DNA of 64,000 nucleotides from Dendrolimus kikuchii (GCA_019925095.2 CM034412.1:11694001-11758000), one strand, 5' to 3'; shown: positions 1 to 14,593, counted from the stretch's first letter. The notes: generated by a model from the sequence alone, not told the origin. Numbers and translations are program-made.

Positions 1-89
1 TTTGTATACCACTATGTGGTAGAATGTACTGTGCTTCTACAATTGTATAACATCTGTATAAACTACATTCTTGCAAATAAAGATCGATT

Positions 90-381
90 GATAAAATAAA
101 AAAACTTCGTTTAAAAAAACCGCCTTCAAAAACTAAAAAACTAGAAAGTATAAAATAACTTATTTCTAAAGGTATTATTATTAATATATATTATCTGAAA
201 CATCTTAAAGTCGGTGCTTAGTAATTCTCAAAAAAATATAGTAATTTTTATGTTTTACTTTGCACCGACTTCAAGATGTTTTAGATAATATATATTAATA
301 ATAATAGCTTTAGAAATAAGTTATTTTATACTTTTTAGTTTTTGAAGTCGGTTTTTTCAAACGAAGTTTTTTTATTTTATT
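90..381. mobile_element. Foldback (palindromic) MITE
   Basis: The arm at about 90-215 is the near-perfect reverse complement of about 263-381. Shared blocks include GCACCGACTT, AGATAATATATATTAATAAT and TTAGAAATAAGTTATTTTAT, and only short differences separate the arms. The spacer is under 50 bp. A related end (GACTTCAAGGTGTTGTAGA) occurs at 40618-40636, and the same AAGTCGGTTAAAAA end recurs at 661-676 and 41005-41020, so a longer composite element 90-676 is likely. Confidence 0.7.
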
Positions 382-676
382 TGTTACTTTTTAGTGTCTA
401 GCTATGTATGGGTAGACCTACGAAAGGTGCCGCGCTCCTTAAAAAATGTAGGTCCCAAGAAACGGGAACAAAAAAATGTTCGTAAAATGAAAACTACTGA
501 GCCAAACTATGTCAAATTTTTAGGGGACCAAATGGAAGTTATTCCGCGTCGAACAAAAAAAGAATCACATAAATAGGATCATAAATCTCGGAGTAATCGG
601 TGAACATACATAAAAAAACAAAAAAAAAGATCCCGACAAATTTAGAACCTCCTCCTTTTTTTGAAGTCGGTTAAAA
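382..676 (+). repeat. MITE internal/3' portion ending AAGTCGGTTAAAAA
   Basis: A 60-codon open frame (394-576) lies in this block but resembles no protein I recognise. The block ends in CCTCCTCCTTTTTTTGAAGTCGG, matched at 40990-41020 in a second diverged copy. It is treated as non-coding element sequence. Confidence 0.45.
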
Positions 677-695
677 AGTACAAAAATCCACTCAC

Positions 696-866
696 CACCC
701 TCGAAGTGCTCTCTCTGAAGTGGCCTTGAAACATGGCCTTCATGGGGTCACATCTCGCCATGAGCATGGCCCTGTGCGCCAGGTGGATGCCGTCGTCCAG
801 GTCGAAGGTCACGTCCGCGAACAGATTACGCTCCACATACATATCCCGTAGCCTTTGGGGTAATGG
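696..866 (-). CDS. RhoBTB: RhoBTB exon 12: start of second BTB domain
   Basis: Fifty-seven codons between TTTTCAG and GTGAGT read [14 protein letters not shown]...[18 protein letters not shown], the opening strand and helices of the second BTB. The exon is much GC-richer than its surroundings. A MITE end (CTTTTTTTGAAGTCGG, near 655-670) lies about 20-40 bp downstream of the splice donor. The remainder of the domain is outside the window. Confidence 0.92.
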
Positions 867-2107
867 CTGAAAAGAAACCATCAATTTTGTCCGTAGTTAG
901 TTTTGTTTAAAGAGGTTACAACACAGTTTACATTGTATTAAATTTTTATTTTACTACTATGTGCCCCGGACGATTCACTTCATTTTATATCGCAAACTAT
1001 CCTATCTCCCGGATGAAAAGAATCCATGCCAATTTTCGGTATTAAAACTACATATGTGGTGTACATGACCAAATCGACCAAAATGACCAAATTAACCAAA
1101 ATGACGAAAATGGCAAATCACAAAATAAAAACCTATCCTACTTTCTGGGATAATCTTTACATAAATCTATTCCCAAACTTATCCCATTACCCGGGATGAA
1201 AAAGATTCCTTGTCCACCCTCGGTATTAAAATCACGTATATACCGAATTTCAGCCAAATAGGTCCAATAGTTTTTCCGTAAAAGCATAACAAACGGAGAG
1301 ACAAATATATTTTTATCCCGGAAACTATCCCATTTTTCGGGATAAAAAGTATCTTATGTTCATCCTCGGCATCGAAAACCTATACTAATATATAAAGCTG
1401 AAGAATTTGTTTGTTTGTTTGCTCGAACGCGCTAATCTCAGGAAGTACGGGTCTGATTTGAAAAATTCTTTAAGCATTATATAGCCCATTTTTCGAGGAA
1501 GGCTATAGGCTATATATCATCCCGCTAAGACCATAGAAGCGGAGCACCAATGAAGAATGTTTTAAAATCAGGGTTTTTTTTACTTATTTATTTTACTATT
1601 CCACGTAGACGAAGTCGCGGGCAGAAGGTAGTATATATATACTGAGTTTCTGCCAAATCGGTCCAGTAGTTTTTCCATGAAAACGGAACAGACAGACAGA
1701 CAGACGGAGTTACCTTCGCATTTATAATATTAATAATGATGAATTGAGATTTAAAAAAAATGAAACCAGCCAAGCGCCTGCAATAGTCTAAACACAGTGA
1801 AGTGTTCCTTAGGGGCCATTAATAAAATACGTCACACCCTAAGGGGCGGGGAGGGGGTCAACGAAGTGTGACATTGTTTGACAAGGGATGGGAGGCGTCC
1901 TAAATTTCGTGATATCACATTTCAAAATCTATATTTAAGCTAATTACGGAACTGCTGTTTGAATTTAATAATTTCTTGATGTAAATTAGCAAAATATGTG
2001 ATGTCACACTAGGGAAGGGAGGAGTTTCACGAATTTTTGTTTGTTCAATATTGACCTCATGTAAATTAAATAGACATTTAATGTCATTTTAATTTTTTGT
2101 TTAATTG

Positions 2108-2195
<88 letters not shown>

Positions 2196-5100
2196 AATTA
2201 ACTGTTCGAGACAATTTTTATTATATAAATTATTTTTTAGTGCAAACTTGATTGATATATGTATTAATTTTGTATTTTATATTTAAGAACATTAATTATT
2301 GTATGTTTCCCAAACAGATTAAATAAATAAATGTGACGAGCTGTGACAAAGACGGAGGAGCGGTTAAATAAAACATGAAATTCGTGTGACGTCATTTGTG
2401 GCCCCTTAGAAATAGTACTAGCAGTACAATTCGCCACAATTGCAGGCAAAGGAAGGTAGTCCATAATTACACCCTCTTTTGATGTACGAGTATTAAGTCT
2501 TTGTATAGCTCAGCCAGATTGTCATCAACTGACGTCGATCAACAGAATTGTTGTGACATCTCAAAAAGCCATAGTTGACTACACAATTCACATTTCTCAC
2601 AAAAACACATAATTACTATACTCAATAGCTATCAATATCCTACAACTATAATTATTCATTTTAGATTAATTTTACACATTTTTAAAAAAGATGACAGTGC
2701 AGTACAATTTCCCGCCAAAAAACTCAGAAAATTTCGGTGACGACCACAAAAACCGTTTTAATATAAGCTACCCGATATCTTAAAAAATACTTGTTGAAAC
2801 CAATTTTTGTTGAATTTTAAATTCTACACCATTTTGATTTTTGATGGACATAGCAAATTTATAATCAGTTTTTTGCCATTTGCCCACAAACCCCTAAAAA
2901 CAAAATTAATTTCTAGTACTTACCGTATGAAACTGAAGCATACATCCCTTATCGAAGAGCAAATGTTGGTCCAATATGAACTGACTTAATTTTGTGAGTT
3001 CATGAAAACCTAGAAGTTCTGCCGCTTGTCTTATTTCCTGTTCAATTGTGGAAGAAAATAAAATTACCAACTTCATACAACTTAAAGTTAGATTTACACC
3101 AACCACAATACACAAATCAGTTCAAAATTTTTCATACATTCAAAATTAACAATCACTATTCAATTATCGCTAAAGAAATATTGAACTATTTACAAAAATA
3201 TAAACAATCGTACAAAAAGTGTTTTAGTTGTTGTAACTTGAAATATATAGCATGAACAAAACTTAAATGCCTGTCTGAAGTTCGTACAAGTCGTTGCGTA
3301 GAACACGAATATAAGGATCGAAGTGGCTCGTACAGTTTTGAGGGGATATAATTTTGCTCTCTCGCTCGCTCATTATACGACTCGCATGCCGTGTCTTTCG
3401 CATTGCATACCATCAGGTATAATGAACTTCTAGACTTTACTGGATCTGCGCAAACTCACGGAGCTAGCTTCTCTCAAAACGCATTTAAATTTTGCTGTAC
3501 TACTTTTTGAAAAAGTAGTATGGTATGGATACTTTAACGATAAAATATAATTATCTAATAGTTTCATTGAGTGTAGTAATCACGAACACATAATAATTCA
3601 TTTAAAAATCTCTCTTTTTTCTATCTTTTCCAAGCCATTTGGGGTCAGCACATTATCTGCCTTACATATTCCTTTATCATGGCATACATTCTCTAACACA
3701 CCACAAATCTCCATGTCATCCGTCACACATACAATCCATCTCTTTTCTACCTTTATTCTTATTTCCAACAATCTTTCAGTCCCTCCTCATTATATTAAAA
3801 AAATCCAAGTATTTTATAAGTAAGTTAGAATCTTTTACCAAACTATTATAATTAAAAAAAAACATAATAATAGTAATAAAAACACGTGATAAAAATAAAA
3901 GCGGTGCGGGAAAATACTGAAAATACTTATTTTAATAGTAACTAATAATAGGTCTCATATAAAATAACAAGCTGTGGTATGAGAGAGCATTATTAATAGT
4001 AATCATGGAAAAATAATAATGATTTATATGATTATTATTTATTTCAATAAGATTTACCAGCAGTAATCCAATAGCAGCGGACTGCAGAAGACAATATTAT
4101 AAAATTTTATATTAATTATTATTATCGTTTCATATTTATTATTAAAATATAAAAAGTATAGTTTAATATATTTGAAATAATAATTACATAAAACTATTCA
4201 CAATCGGAAAATTGGTTAATTAAATACTATAAAGCTGTTAATTAATATTGTTGAAAATGGACTTGTATATAATATATATGCACAGTATACATATTTATGA
4301 CAAGAAATCAATTATAATATAATATAATACTATTTTTTTAATCTAAAATGATTCTAATATATGTTATACTTATGTTTTATTCGTTTCTAAAACAAATTGA
4401 AATACCTGTCCGTTGAGACTAAAATATTTGCAATTGATGTTTATTATATACCTGCTTACTCCAAATCAATTGCAGATGGTATAAAATCATTGATTGAATA
4501 TTTTACAAATACATCCAAAATGTTCCATGTTCAACAAAACAAAGTGATTATATAGCATTAGAGAAACTTTATATTTCTATAATATAATTTTATAATACAA
4601 ACAAATAAAGCATAAGCGAATAGTCTGTAAAAAAATAGTATCATATTATAAAATAATAATAATAATAATAATCACCTGTTGTTTGAAAGCGGTGGTGTCT
4701 AACGCTCCGGTGTACACGAAATTAATGATTTCCTGCATAACGTTCTGTGATATCAATTTACTCATTGTCACTATGGTTTGTGTTTGGGACGTCGCGTGTT
4801 GGATTCTGTCGCACTGGAAATGAATTCAAAATAAATCACGATCAACTCCGTCTTAAACTATTTACATTAAGGGCCGCTTGCATAACGTTGCTTAAATTTA
4901 CTTAAGAAACACTAAACGCATTTAGTACCCCTAAATACAATTAGCGTCTTGCACAACGCAAAATGTGTCGCTAAATATGTTTAAAGAACTGTCAAAGTTA
5001 ATGACCCAAAAATGGGTATTTAACTGCCCTAAATGCATTTAAGTACAAGAAATAGATCCGCATTGTGTTTTAAATAATAGAACTGCCAAATGTGTTTAAA

Positions 5101-8100
5101 TGTTTGCTATAATTACAATTACATACATACATACATAACTTCACGCGCCTTCATACGGAACAGACGTGTCTTTGGTTGTTACGCAGTGCACTCACATAAT
5201 ATCTTAATTCATTTATCATTCAAATCTATAGTGTAAAATCGATCTATCTCGTTTTAACTAGTGTTCACCGCTATAAGGCCATATCGGCGTGTGTCGGATC
5301 TTTCGCTCACCGCGACCCACGCAAGTGACCTTGTAGATAGATCACTGCGTTTGCGCTGTGCTACTGTGCTGTGATACTACAGGTGTGAGCACGGACCGTG
5401 TGATTTCAACTCATCGATACTGTTACTAGTGGCGCCATCTCTTAATTGAGGTCGTGAAACAAATCTAGGCAATTTTACAATCTTGACTTTTATTATTTAT
5501 CTTCTTCAACAAACAAATTATCATGAAGTGCGTTGGATGTAAAAATACGCTTGAGCAAAATAATTACGTAAAGTGTAATGCATGTAACGCTAGTTATTGC
5601 TTTGCTTGCTTAAATATTGATTCAAAATTAGATATGGATCCTGGCAATCTCGCGAATTTAAAATGCCCATCGTGCATGAACAAGAACGTAAATGCATCTA
5701 GACGCAGACATGATAATGACTCACCGCTTGCTTCCAACCAAAGCTTTAGCTTTATCCGTACTCCGGTAAAGAAAATTGAAACTATCGGGAATGTAAGTAC
5801 CGAAACTACTCATGTACCATTCTCTTTAGCCGACATCAGTAGTCTCCTAGATCAAAAACTATCGCCTAATTCATCTAATATGAAGAGCTTACGATCAGCG
5901 TTGTATGAAGACGTAAAATCATTGGTTTCATCGGAACTAAACTCTGCAGTTCAAGGGCTTAAAGAGGATTTCACAAAGACTACAGATTATATAATGGCAG
6001 AGGTAAATGACTTAAAAAATCAGATCATAAGCAAGGATCAAGTCATTTCTGAATTAGCGCTAAAACAATCTAATTTAGAAAGGGAAGTCATGTATTTTCG
6101 ATCACGTGTGAATACTTTGGAAAAAATCTCTAGAGCTAATAATATTGAGATTCAAGCCGTTCCTGAAAGAAATAATGAGGATGTATATAAAATTTTCAAA
6201 AGTATTTGCTCATCGATGAGCTTTCAACTGGCAGAATCTGATATTCATTCTTGCCGCAGAGTAGCCAAAATGGATCCTAAAAGTTCAAGGCCACGAAATA
6301 TTTTGATAACACTTTCATCGCCTCGCTTGCGCGACAATTTACTTTCTGCCTATAGCCGATTTAACAAGCAGTACTCCAATAACAAATTGAATTCTATTCA
6401 TGCAAACATAGACGGTGAATCAGGAAGAATTTATATAAACGAGCATTTGTCTGCCGAGATTAAACAACTGTACTCGGCCGCTCGCAAATACTCTAAAGAA
6501 AATAATTGTGACTTCGTGTGGGTCAAGTTTGGACAAATTTACATCAGAAAGAACACAACCAGCAAAGCTATACGCATTATTGACATGAATTTTTTAAATA
6601 CTTTAAAACTATAACGCTGCTACCACATAATTCCGGGTTTTATATGTCTATTTCAATTTATATTCTGTATTGGCTGCAATTTGCTTGTTTTTCATATATT
6701 GTATGTTTATTAATTCGATTTTTAATGTTCTTTTTTAGAATTAACGTTCAACGTCAACTTTCTCGTATTTTTATAACTTATTTTGTCTTTATGTTTAGTT
6801 TAATTATACACTTGATTATATATCAAACCTGCAACCGCTTATCTTGTATAAAATTGTTTAGTACTGTGATTCTTCTGCACGGGGAACTTTTGTTCACATT
6901 TACTCTGAATTCATTACTCCATAATTGGTCTATTTCTTCTGTTCTTATTACCTATTCATACCATTTGTTACATTATTATTATTTTCAACCATTTAGTATT
7001 AAATATTACAAACGCTCCGATATAGTCTATGTAACTTTTGTATTTTTATATTCTATTACGCATAGTTTTAGCAAGCATGCCGGAACTATAATACCTTTAT
7101 ATTCAATTCTCAAAATTATTTCACAATGTCACCGAATAATGTAAATTGCTTAAAGATGTATTACCAGAACGTTCGTGGACTTTGTACAAAGACGTTAGAT
7201 TTTTATCAGAGTATCTTAAATCAAAACTTAGATGTTATCTTAATTACTGAGACTTGGCTTAACGCAGGTATTCTGGATTCAGAACTGTGTGATGATCGTT
7301 ACGATATATTCCGAGGTGATCGACCAGAATCTCTAAGAGGCGGAGGAGTTATGATTTGTGCTAAAAAATTTCTTTGCGCCAGACTACGACCTGAGTGGTC
7401 TGCCCTTCCAACAGAACTCCTCTGGATAACAATCCCACGCTCTTCTTTAGCACATAATGAGGCAAATATTCATATATGTATAGTTTATATTGTTGGTGGT
7501 AAACCCAATCAAGACGAACATGTTTATAGATTTCTTTCTTCTCTTAATGAAGTACTCACTTTACATCCCAATGACCATGTACTTATTGCAGGCGACTTTA
7601 ATTTATCATGCATCCAATGGCATCCCATCTGCCCATCAGTATCGCATGAAGGCTATTCTAGAACTCAGGAATCAGCTGATAAACTAATTCAGGATATTAA
7701 CACTCTTGGTTTTACTCAATACAATAATTTCAAAAATAAAAGCTGCAACACATTGGATTTAATTATTTCGAACTTCTTTCTATCATTGTCAATAAGTTCT
7801 GATCCCTTAGTTAAAGAAGATTGCTTCCATTCAACTTTAGACATTACAATAAGAGATATTTTTGTTAACTCTTTGCCAAAGGTTACTAATCTTAAATATC
7901 AGTTCTCTAAGGCAAATTACGACGTAATAAATAGTGAGATCAATGGTATAGACTGGCCTTCCTTGTTATCATCAGAAGAATCTGTCGATGATGCAGTTCT
8001 TGTTTTTTATGAAAAAGTTAATGACATTATTCGGTTACATGTTCCACTCGTAACTATTTATAGTTCATCAAAATTTCCTGCCTGGTATTCGTTACCGTTA

Positions 8101-11100
8101 ATTAAACTTATTAAAGAAAAAAATAAAGTTCATAAACGTTGGAAACGATTTTCTAATCCGAGAGATTATGACGAATTTTCTCTGTTACGCAAACGTCAAA
8201 AATCGATGCAAAGTGACTGTTTTGAAAAATTTATTGATATTTCACAAAGTCAAGTAACACAACAACCTAAATTATTATGGAATTTCATTAAAAAAATGAG
8301 AGGTAAGCAGGGCAGTTCCAACCTCCCAAATAGTCTATCCGACGGTATTAATACGTTTAATACAGGTCCAAGCATCTGTAATAGCTTTAACAACTTCTTT
8401 CAGAGTGTCTTTAAAAACCCCGCTACTTCTTATAATAATTTCGTTTGTACTGAAGCACCGAGAGGTGACAGTGGTTACATTCATACTTTAAATTTTACTC
8501 ATAAGGATATAACTGATTACATACAACGTCTTGATATATCTAAGGGTGCTGGTTGTGACGGGATTCCACCCCTATTTTTGGTTAAATGTAAAAATAGTAT
8601 TTCTAAACCTTTATTTATAATTTTTAATAGGTCTATAAGGGAAGGCGTTTTTCCTGATTTATGGAAAGCTGCTAATATTGTACCAGTGCACAAAAAAGGC
8701 TCAAAATTAGTCATACAAAACTACAGACCCATATCTATTTTGAGTTCTATTCCAAAATTATTTGAGAAAATGGTTCACGACTTCATTTATGTTACAGTCA
8801 CTTCTAACATTAGTTCTAAGCAACATGGCTTTATTCGTAAAAGATCTGTAAATACGAATCTTTGCGAATTTGTCGGATATGTGTTAAATAATATGGATTC
8901 TAATGCGCAGGTGGATGTTATCTATACGGATTTTGAAAAGGCCTTTGATCGCGTCGATCATCATATACTATTAACCAAATTGTATAATCTCGGAATACAG
9001 GGCGATCTCTTCCGATGGGTTAAATCTTACATCACAAATAGACGACAGGCGGTAGTTGTTGGTGGATACAAGTCTGATTACGTTTGTATTCAATCAGGCG
9101 TGCCTCAGGGATCCCACTTAGGACCTTTATTTTATAACGCGTATCTTTTTGATCTAGATACTTGTTTTAATAATGCTCGGCACCTACTCTATGCCGATGA
9201 TAAAAAAATATTTATGTCTGTTCGATCTATAGAAGATTGCTTAAAAATTCAAGACGACCTAGACAGACTCTCTGAGTATTATAAAATAAACCATATATCC
9301 GTCAATATAGACAAATGTGTTGCCATTTCTTTTACACGTAAAACTAAAATAATTAATTTTGACTATGTAATTAATAACAAATTATTAGTAAGAACAAAGG
9401 AAGTCCGGGATCTTGGTGTACTTTTAGATTTTAAAATGAGTTTTGTTAAACATATAGATACCATTACTGACCGAGCTTATAAGAATCTTGGGTTCTTAAT
9501 GCGAACTTGTAAGCCATTTAAGAATATAAAATGTTTAAAAATGATATATTACGCCTATGTTCGCAGTCATTTAGAATTTTGCAGCAGTGTATGGAGTCCT
9601 AATTATTACATACATATAACCAAAATTGAACGTATCCAAAAACTTTTTGTCAAACATTTGAATTTCAAGTTTAAAAACCATTTCAATGATTATACTGAAG
9701 CTTGTCTACATTATAATCTTATCCCCCTTAGTGAAAGAAGGCATTACCTCGACATTACCTTTTTGTACGATATCGTTAATTCTATTATCGATTGTCCTGC
9801 TCTCACTTCGTCTTTGAATATCTATGTACCACAGCGTTACCCTCGTAATTCTTCCTCACTCAAACTGTTTGCTACCCCTGTTTCCAAAACTAACTACGGA
9901 CAAAATGAATATCTACGTCGTTGTACAAATACCTACAACAAAGATTTTAGTGACATAGACATTTTTAATTCATCGAAACAAAGATTTAAGTCATTAGTAG
10001 TTAATAAACTTATTAATAAGATTCAAATGGAATGCAATGTTCGTATTTAAACTTAGTGATTTAGTTGTATTTAGTTTTCCCGTCAAAAGTTTCACAGTAT
10101 TAGATATATCGAATAATTAATTTTAGTGTAGTGTAGCTTACCATTTGTTTCTGTTCCTTTTTCTAATTTATAAGTATCCAGTTTTGGTTTAGATTTATTG
10201 TTATTTATTGTTAGGCCTTAAATTTATGGTTATACTGTCGGATATATTTTAGTAGGGCGTGACAGTGTACGAATCGTGTAAGATGAACAGAGCTAAAAAT
10301 GCATAGCAAGCAACATTTTACCATTTCCGCTTGCGAATAAAGTTCAATATAGATTATTTACTCGTCGAAACTGCACTTTTCTGCGCAAACGATAACTGCT
10401 GATCGGAATTGTAAATTATGTAAAACTGCAAACTTACTTCAAACATAATTATAAATAATTTAAAGACTTTACCTTAACCACCCTTATAGAGTTGATGGCT
10501 GGATGATTAACTTCTCTATACAAATCCGGTGGTTTTTTACAACTGTCACTTAACGGCAGGATCTGGCACGAAGAACGACGTTTTATCTGATCCCATACTC
10601 TAAAATACATTCCACATCATATAACTTAAATCTGGTGGATCATTTCTTTGGGCTTTATAACGAAATAATAATAATAGATACAATTAATATGAATATATAA
10701 TTAATTAATAAATAAAATACTAAAAATAAATATAATTGAAAAACAATATAAAGTTAAAAATAAATTACAAATCAAGCTATTATAAAAACTAGAACTAAAT
10801 AGAAAAAAGGTATATATAATCTATACTAATATTATAAACCGACTTTAACCCTTAACCCTTAAGACAATTATCGATATACCAAAAAGCCGCAAGACTAACA
10901 CTATCACTATCTCGTAATATACCAAGAAAATATACCCATTTCATACAAATCATACAACTCCTATATAAAGAGAGTGAGACAACAACACAATTAACGATCA
11001 CGTGCACAAACGCGATCTGTACTCTCATCGCGGACACGTATGTGCTAATAGTGAGCTAAAGGGTTTAAAATTCTTTTATTGTTGGAAAGCTCCGTCAATA

Positions 11101-14100
11101 GGGAGTGTCACAGGCTATAAACATGACGCTATATACCACGGGAGCTGGACAGAGCGCGGGTGAAACCGCGCCGGGCCGCTAGTTATAGATAAAATATTGA
11201 TCCCAAGCTACCGTCGCTTATCGGATTTTTTTTTGGTTGGGTGTAATCTATTTTCTGCATTATTAATTATTTTTTATAAAATGTGGCAGGCTATATACTT
11301 GTAAAGCCCATCGTCCTTTATTTAGTATTAATTCAACGTGGCTTTCAGGCTCAAGTTTTAAATCGATCACAGTGCCTACATCCTCGATATCTTTTTTGCG
11401 AATAATTCAATTTGACCTTCTAGCTATTTTAAATATATCGCAAAGTCACTTATTCCTTTTATTCCTAGTCTTATCTAGTTATTCCTAGTTTTAATGTTCA
11501 TATACACTTCGTAATTAAATATAAACCCTGTCCTCTCTCGTTACATATAAAAATTACACAACCATGTTTTGGGTCTGAATGACTATGATGTATTCTTCAG
11601 AATACGAAAAAAAAATAGTTCTTACGAGGATAAATCTACGTACCGTCTTATTATAAACATTAAATCGAGTTAATTTTGGTCTGTCCATTTAAAACAAAAT
11701 TACACAAAAAACCCTTTTTGCCGTGCAATAATAATAACTGTTGTTCGTGCCTACCCCGCAAGGGAACTGGCGTGAAGCTATGTATATATGTATGAAATAA
11801 TAATAACAAGGAGGCCTACCATTTTCCCATGTTCCCAGAACATTGGCGACAGGCAGACGCCATAGTCCCCAATTCCCAGAACCCTAGTACCACTAGAAGC
11901 TCACCCCAATAGCCCGGTACTTTTTGCTCTCATTTCCCACAATAGTCCTACCTTGGCCGGAGCTTGTCCTTGGGTGCATTATATAGGTATATGGTGTAGA
12001 CATGGATAATCGCCGGTCAGTGTCACGCCATATTTACATAAAATTTGTCAAAGGGCCTCTACATGTTGGCCTTCCCATGGCTCCACGTAAGCCCTCCAAA
12101 AGTCCGGGCCATCTTTATGGCCCGTGGTCTTCAAAAACATACAGTACAAGGACGCATATAGATTTTATTAATTCAATATATTTTTTAAAATTTATATAAC
12201 AACTTATGACTTTAATTATGTATCTGTATTTGTAGCTTGAATTTTGTAATATGACAGTAAAATTTTATTTATTTTGTTACTTACCTCATCTGTTTGGCCT
12301 GGTCTTGTCTGATCAAATATTCTGTGTCTTCGTTGAATTCACCAGTTGTTGCTTCGCCCATACTGCTAACCTAAGTATGACAGTAATCATAATAATATGT
12401 CACAATATCAGCTCCATCTTACCGTAATCATACAATTTTATATAATTGAAATAAACATTTTCTCCATACAAAATGCTCTGGAAAACATCTACGTCCATCA
12501 AATCAATTCCCAGAGCATCCACCAGCCCCTCCCTACCGGATCTGGTCCGGACACATTTCACTGACAAATGAAACTTATGTGTGTCAGTTCCGACGCACGA
12601 CTGGACTTTACTCTTATAATAAAAAACAAGGGCACGTGCGCGGCGACAGCGGCCGAATAAGGGCGATTAAAGAAAAAATATACAGATATAGAAAGCCGCG
12701 TTATAAAGCGACTCTTGGCATTGCAACAACGAAGTGCTACCAATGTGCTGACGCTCTCTAAAACACAACCGAAGGTTGTTATAGCGATATACTCTAGACT
12801 AGGGGTGGTAGCCATCCCGATTGATAAATACGACTTAGCAAAACTGTAATATCGTTTACAACTCACCATACTACTTTCACTGGAGCTCCTAGCCAATTCA
12901 GCAGACAAACTAACACAGTCGGTCGTGAGGAGACGGTGAAAGGCTTCGCAAGCGGCCGCCATCATGAACCTATGTACCGGGAACCCTTTGGCGCCACATA
13001 TTATCACCATGTCCGAGAAATACTGTAGAGAGATATACATCGACGGTTTACTATCAACTAGGACCTCCTAACTCAATTCACCAAAACTTTACAGTTGTAT
13101 TTATATAAATTAATTTCTATATTTGATACTAGTGTAATTATGATTAAACAAAACCATTGTTTGTACCGAATATAAATAAGAGAAAAGAAGACTTTTCTAT
13201 TTTGTGAGGTAGTTTTTATCTAGAAAATCAGTAGGAAAAAAGGAGTTGGTCAAAAAGTGATAGATGGGAAATATTAATAGCGTTACAACGAAGTGTTCGG
13301 AGAACTTAAAATCCCAGGTGTTTTATTACCCTTTTTATTTAAATTATTCGTAATTTGTTATTTTATTTTAAATTAATAATTATCTGTAATTTTGTAAGTA
13401 TTGGAATGTAACCATCCCTTTGTGTTTATGGCCGGCCTTCGTGTAAGACATCAAACATGGCCGGCCTTTGAGTAAGATATCATAAACCGGTTTTATTGTG
13501 CAAATTTCGCTGCAAGTTCTTAGAAGCCATGTTGTTTTGGATTAAGCTTACAAGTTTAAGAATTCCAATTAATAGTATGTGTTTGTTTATTGATGGTCCA
13601 TTTCTATTTTGCGAATGTATAAGGTTACCCCTTGAGACAGAGTTATTTGGGTTTCAATTGCGATCGAGGCTTGACTAATGGCCTGTTCCTATATCTTATT
13701 CTGCATTCACTTGACATTAGTTGTTTGGAGCTTATGTTAAATTTTAAACCTTTAGTAAGGCAAATTTACTTAGTTGTATTACCTGTTGGCGTAAAAGTGT
13801 GGACATATTTTCAAGGTAGACACTATTGACAACGACAACTTCGGGTTCCATGGGCCTTGGAGGTCGAAATGGGGCCTGAAATAATATTTACAAGTTTTAA
13901 CGCCTATACATACTATGCTACATTCGTTAACGACTTGGAGCGAGCTTCTCGCCACGGGTTTCTTTCTGCACTACGATATGGGGTCATTTAAGAAGGGCGT
14001 TATACAACTACGAGAATGTTATTGGCATACAAAAAAAAACCACTAAGTCGTCATTTTTATCTGTTTTTTGAGTTTTTCTCACTTCAAATTCGTGTTCAGC

Positions 14101-14551
14101 GGGAAAAAATACGCAAGAAAATCATAGTTAACACCCGTCGTAAACAACTTTGTTTTTGAAGACCTGTGTTATTCTTTAACGAGAAATTATTATGCATAGA
14201 AGCGTGTAAATATATCAAGTAATATGGCTTTTACGAGTACATACCTGTAATAATGGTCTTTGCACTCTCTTCAAATTCGTCATCCAGAACCGTTGCTGCC
14301 TCCTGGCAATGAGAGCGGCCCTTATGGCGTTCTCGAAGACCTCATTCACACCGTAATACGTGAACACTGAAGTCTCGTAGTAATATATCCCAAACTCATG
14401 GGCCAAAGCCCTACCTTGATCTGGCATTACCAGATCACTTTTTCTTGGTGCTCTGTTGAAATGAATTAATTAGAAGTATTTAAATTAACATGTAATACAC
14501 GCACATCCAACTACACCCGGACCCACACCCACGCATACGAACAGACACGCG

Positions 14552-14593
<42 letters not shown>

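Larger units (their letters stand above)
5130..10375 (+). mobile_element. Apparently intact non-LTR retrotransposon (Jockey/CR1-like)
   Basis: It contains an uninterrupted ORF1 (5523-6614) and ORF2 (7126-10050) with endonuclease and reverse transcriptase motifs. A leader of about 300-400 bp precedes ORF1 and a 3'UTR of about 300 bp follows ORF2. No exact target-site duplication was found, so ends are approximate. The element lies antisense within the RhoBTB intron 4814-10472. Two full open frames suggest a young copy. Confidence 0.85.

Noticed and set aside
394..576. 60-codon basic frame near the left edge
   Set aside because: It lies inside a MITE-type element and resembles no known protein.
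12558..13040. 160-codon minus-strand frame
   Set aside because: Only 12867-13022 is a real RhoBTB exon; the rest reads through the donor into a family A repeat.
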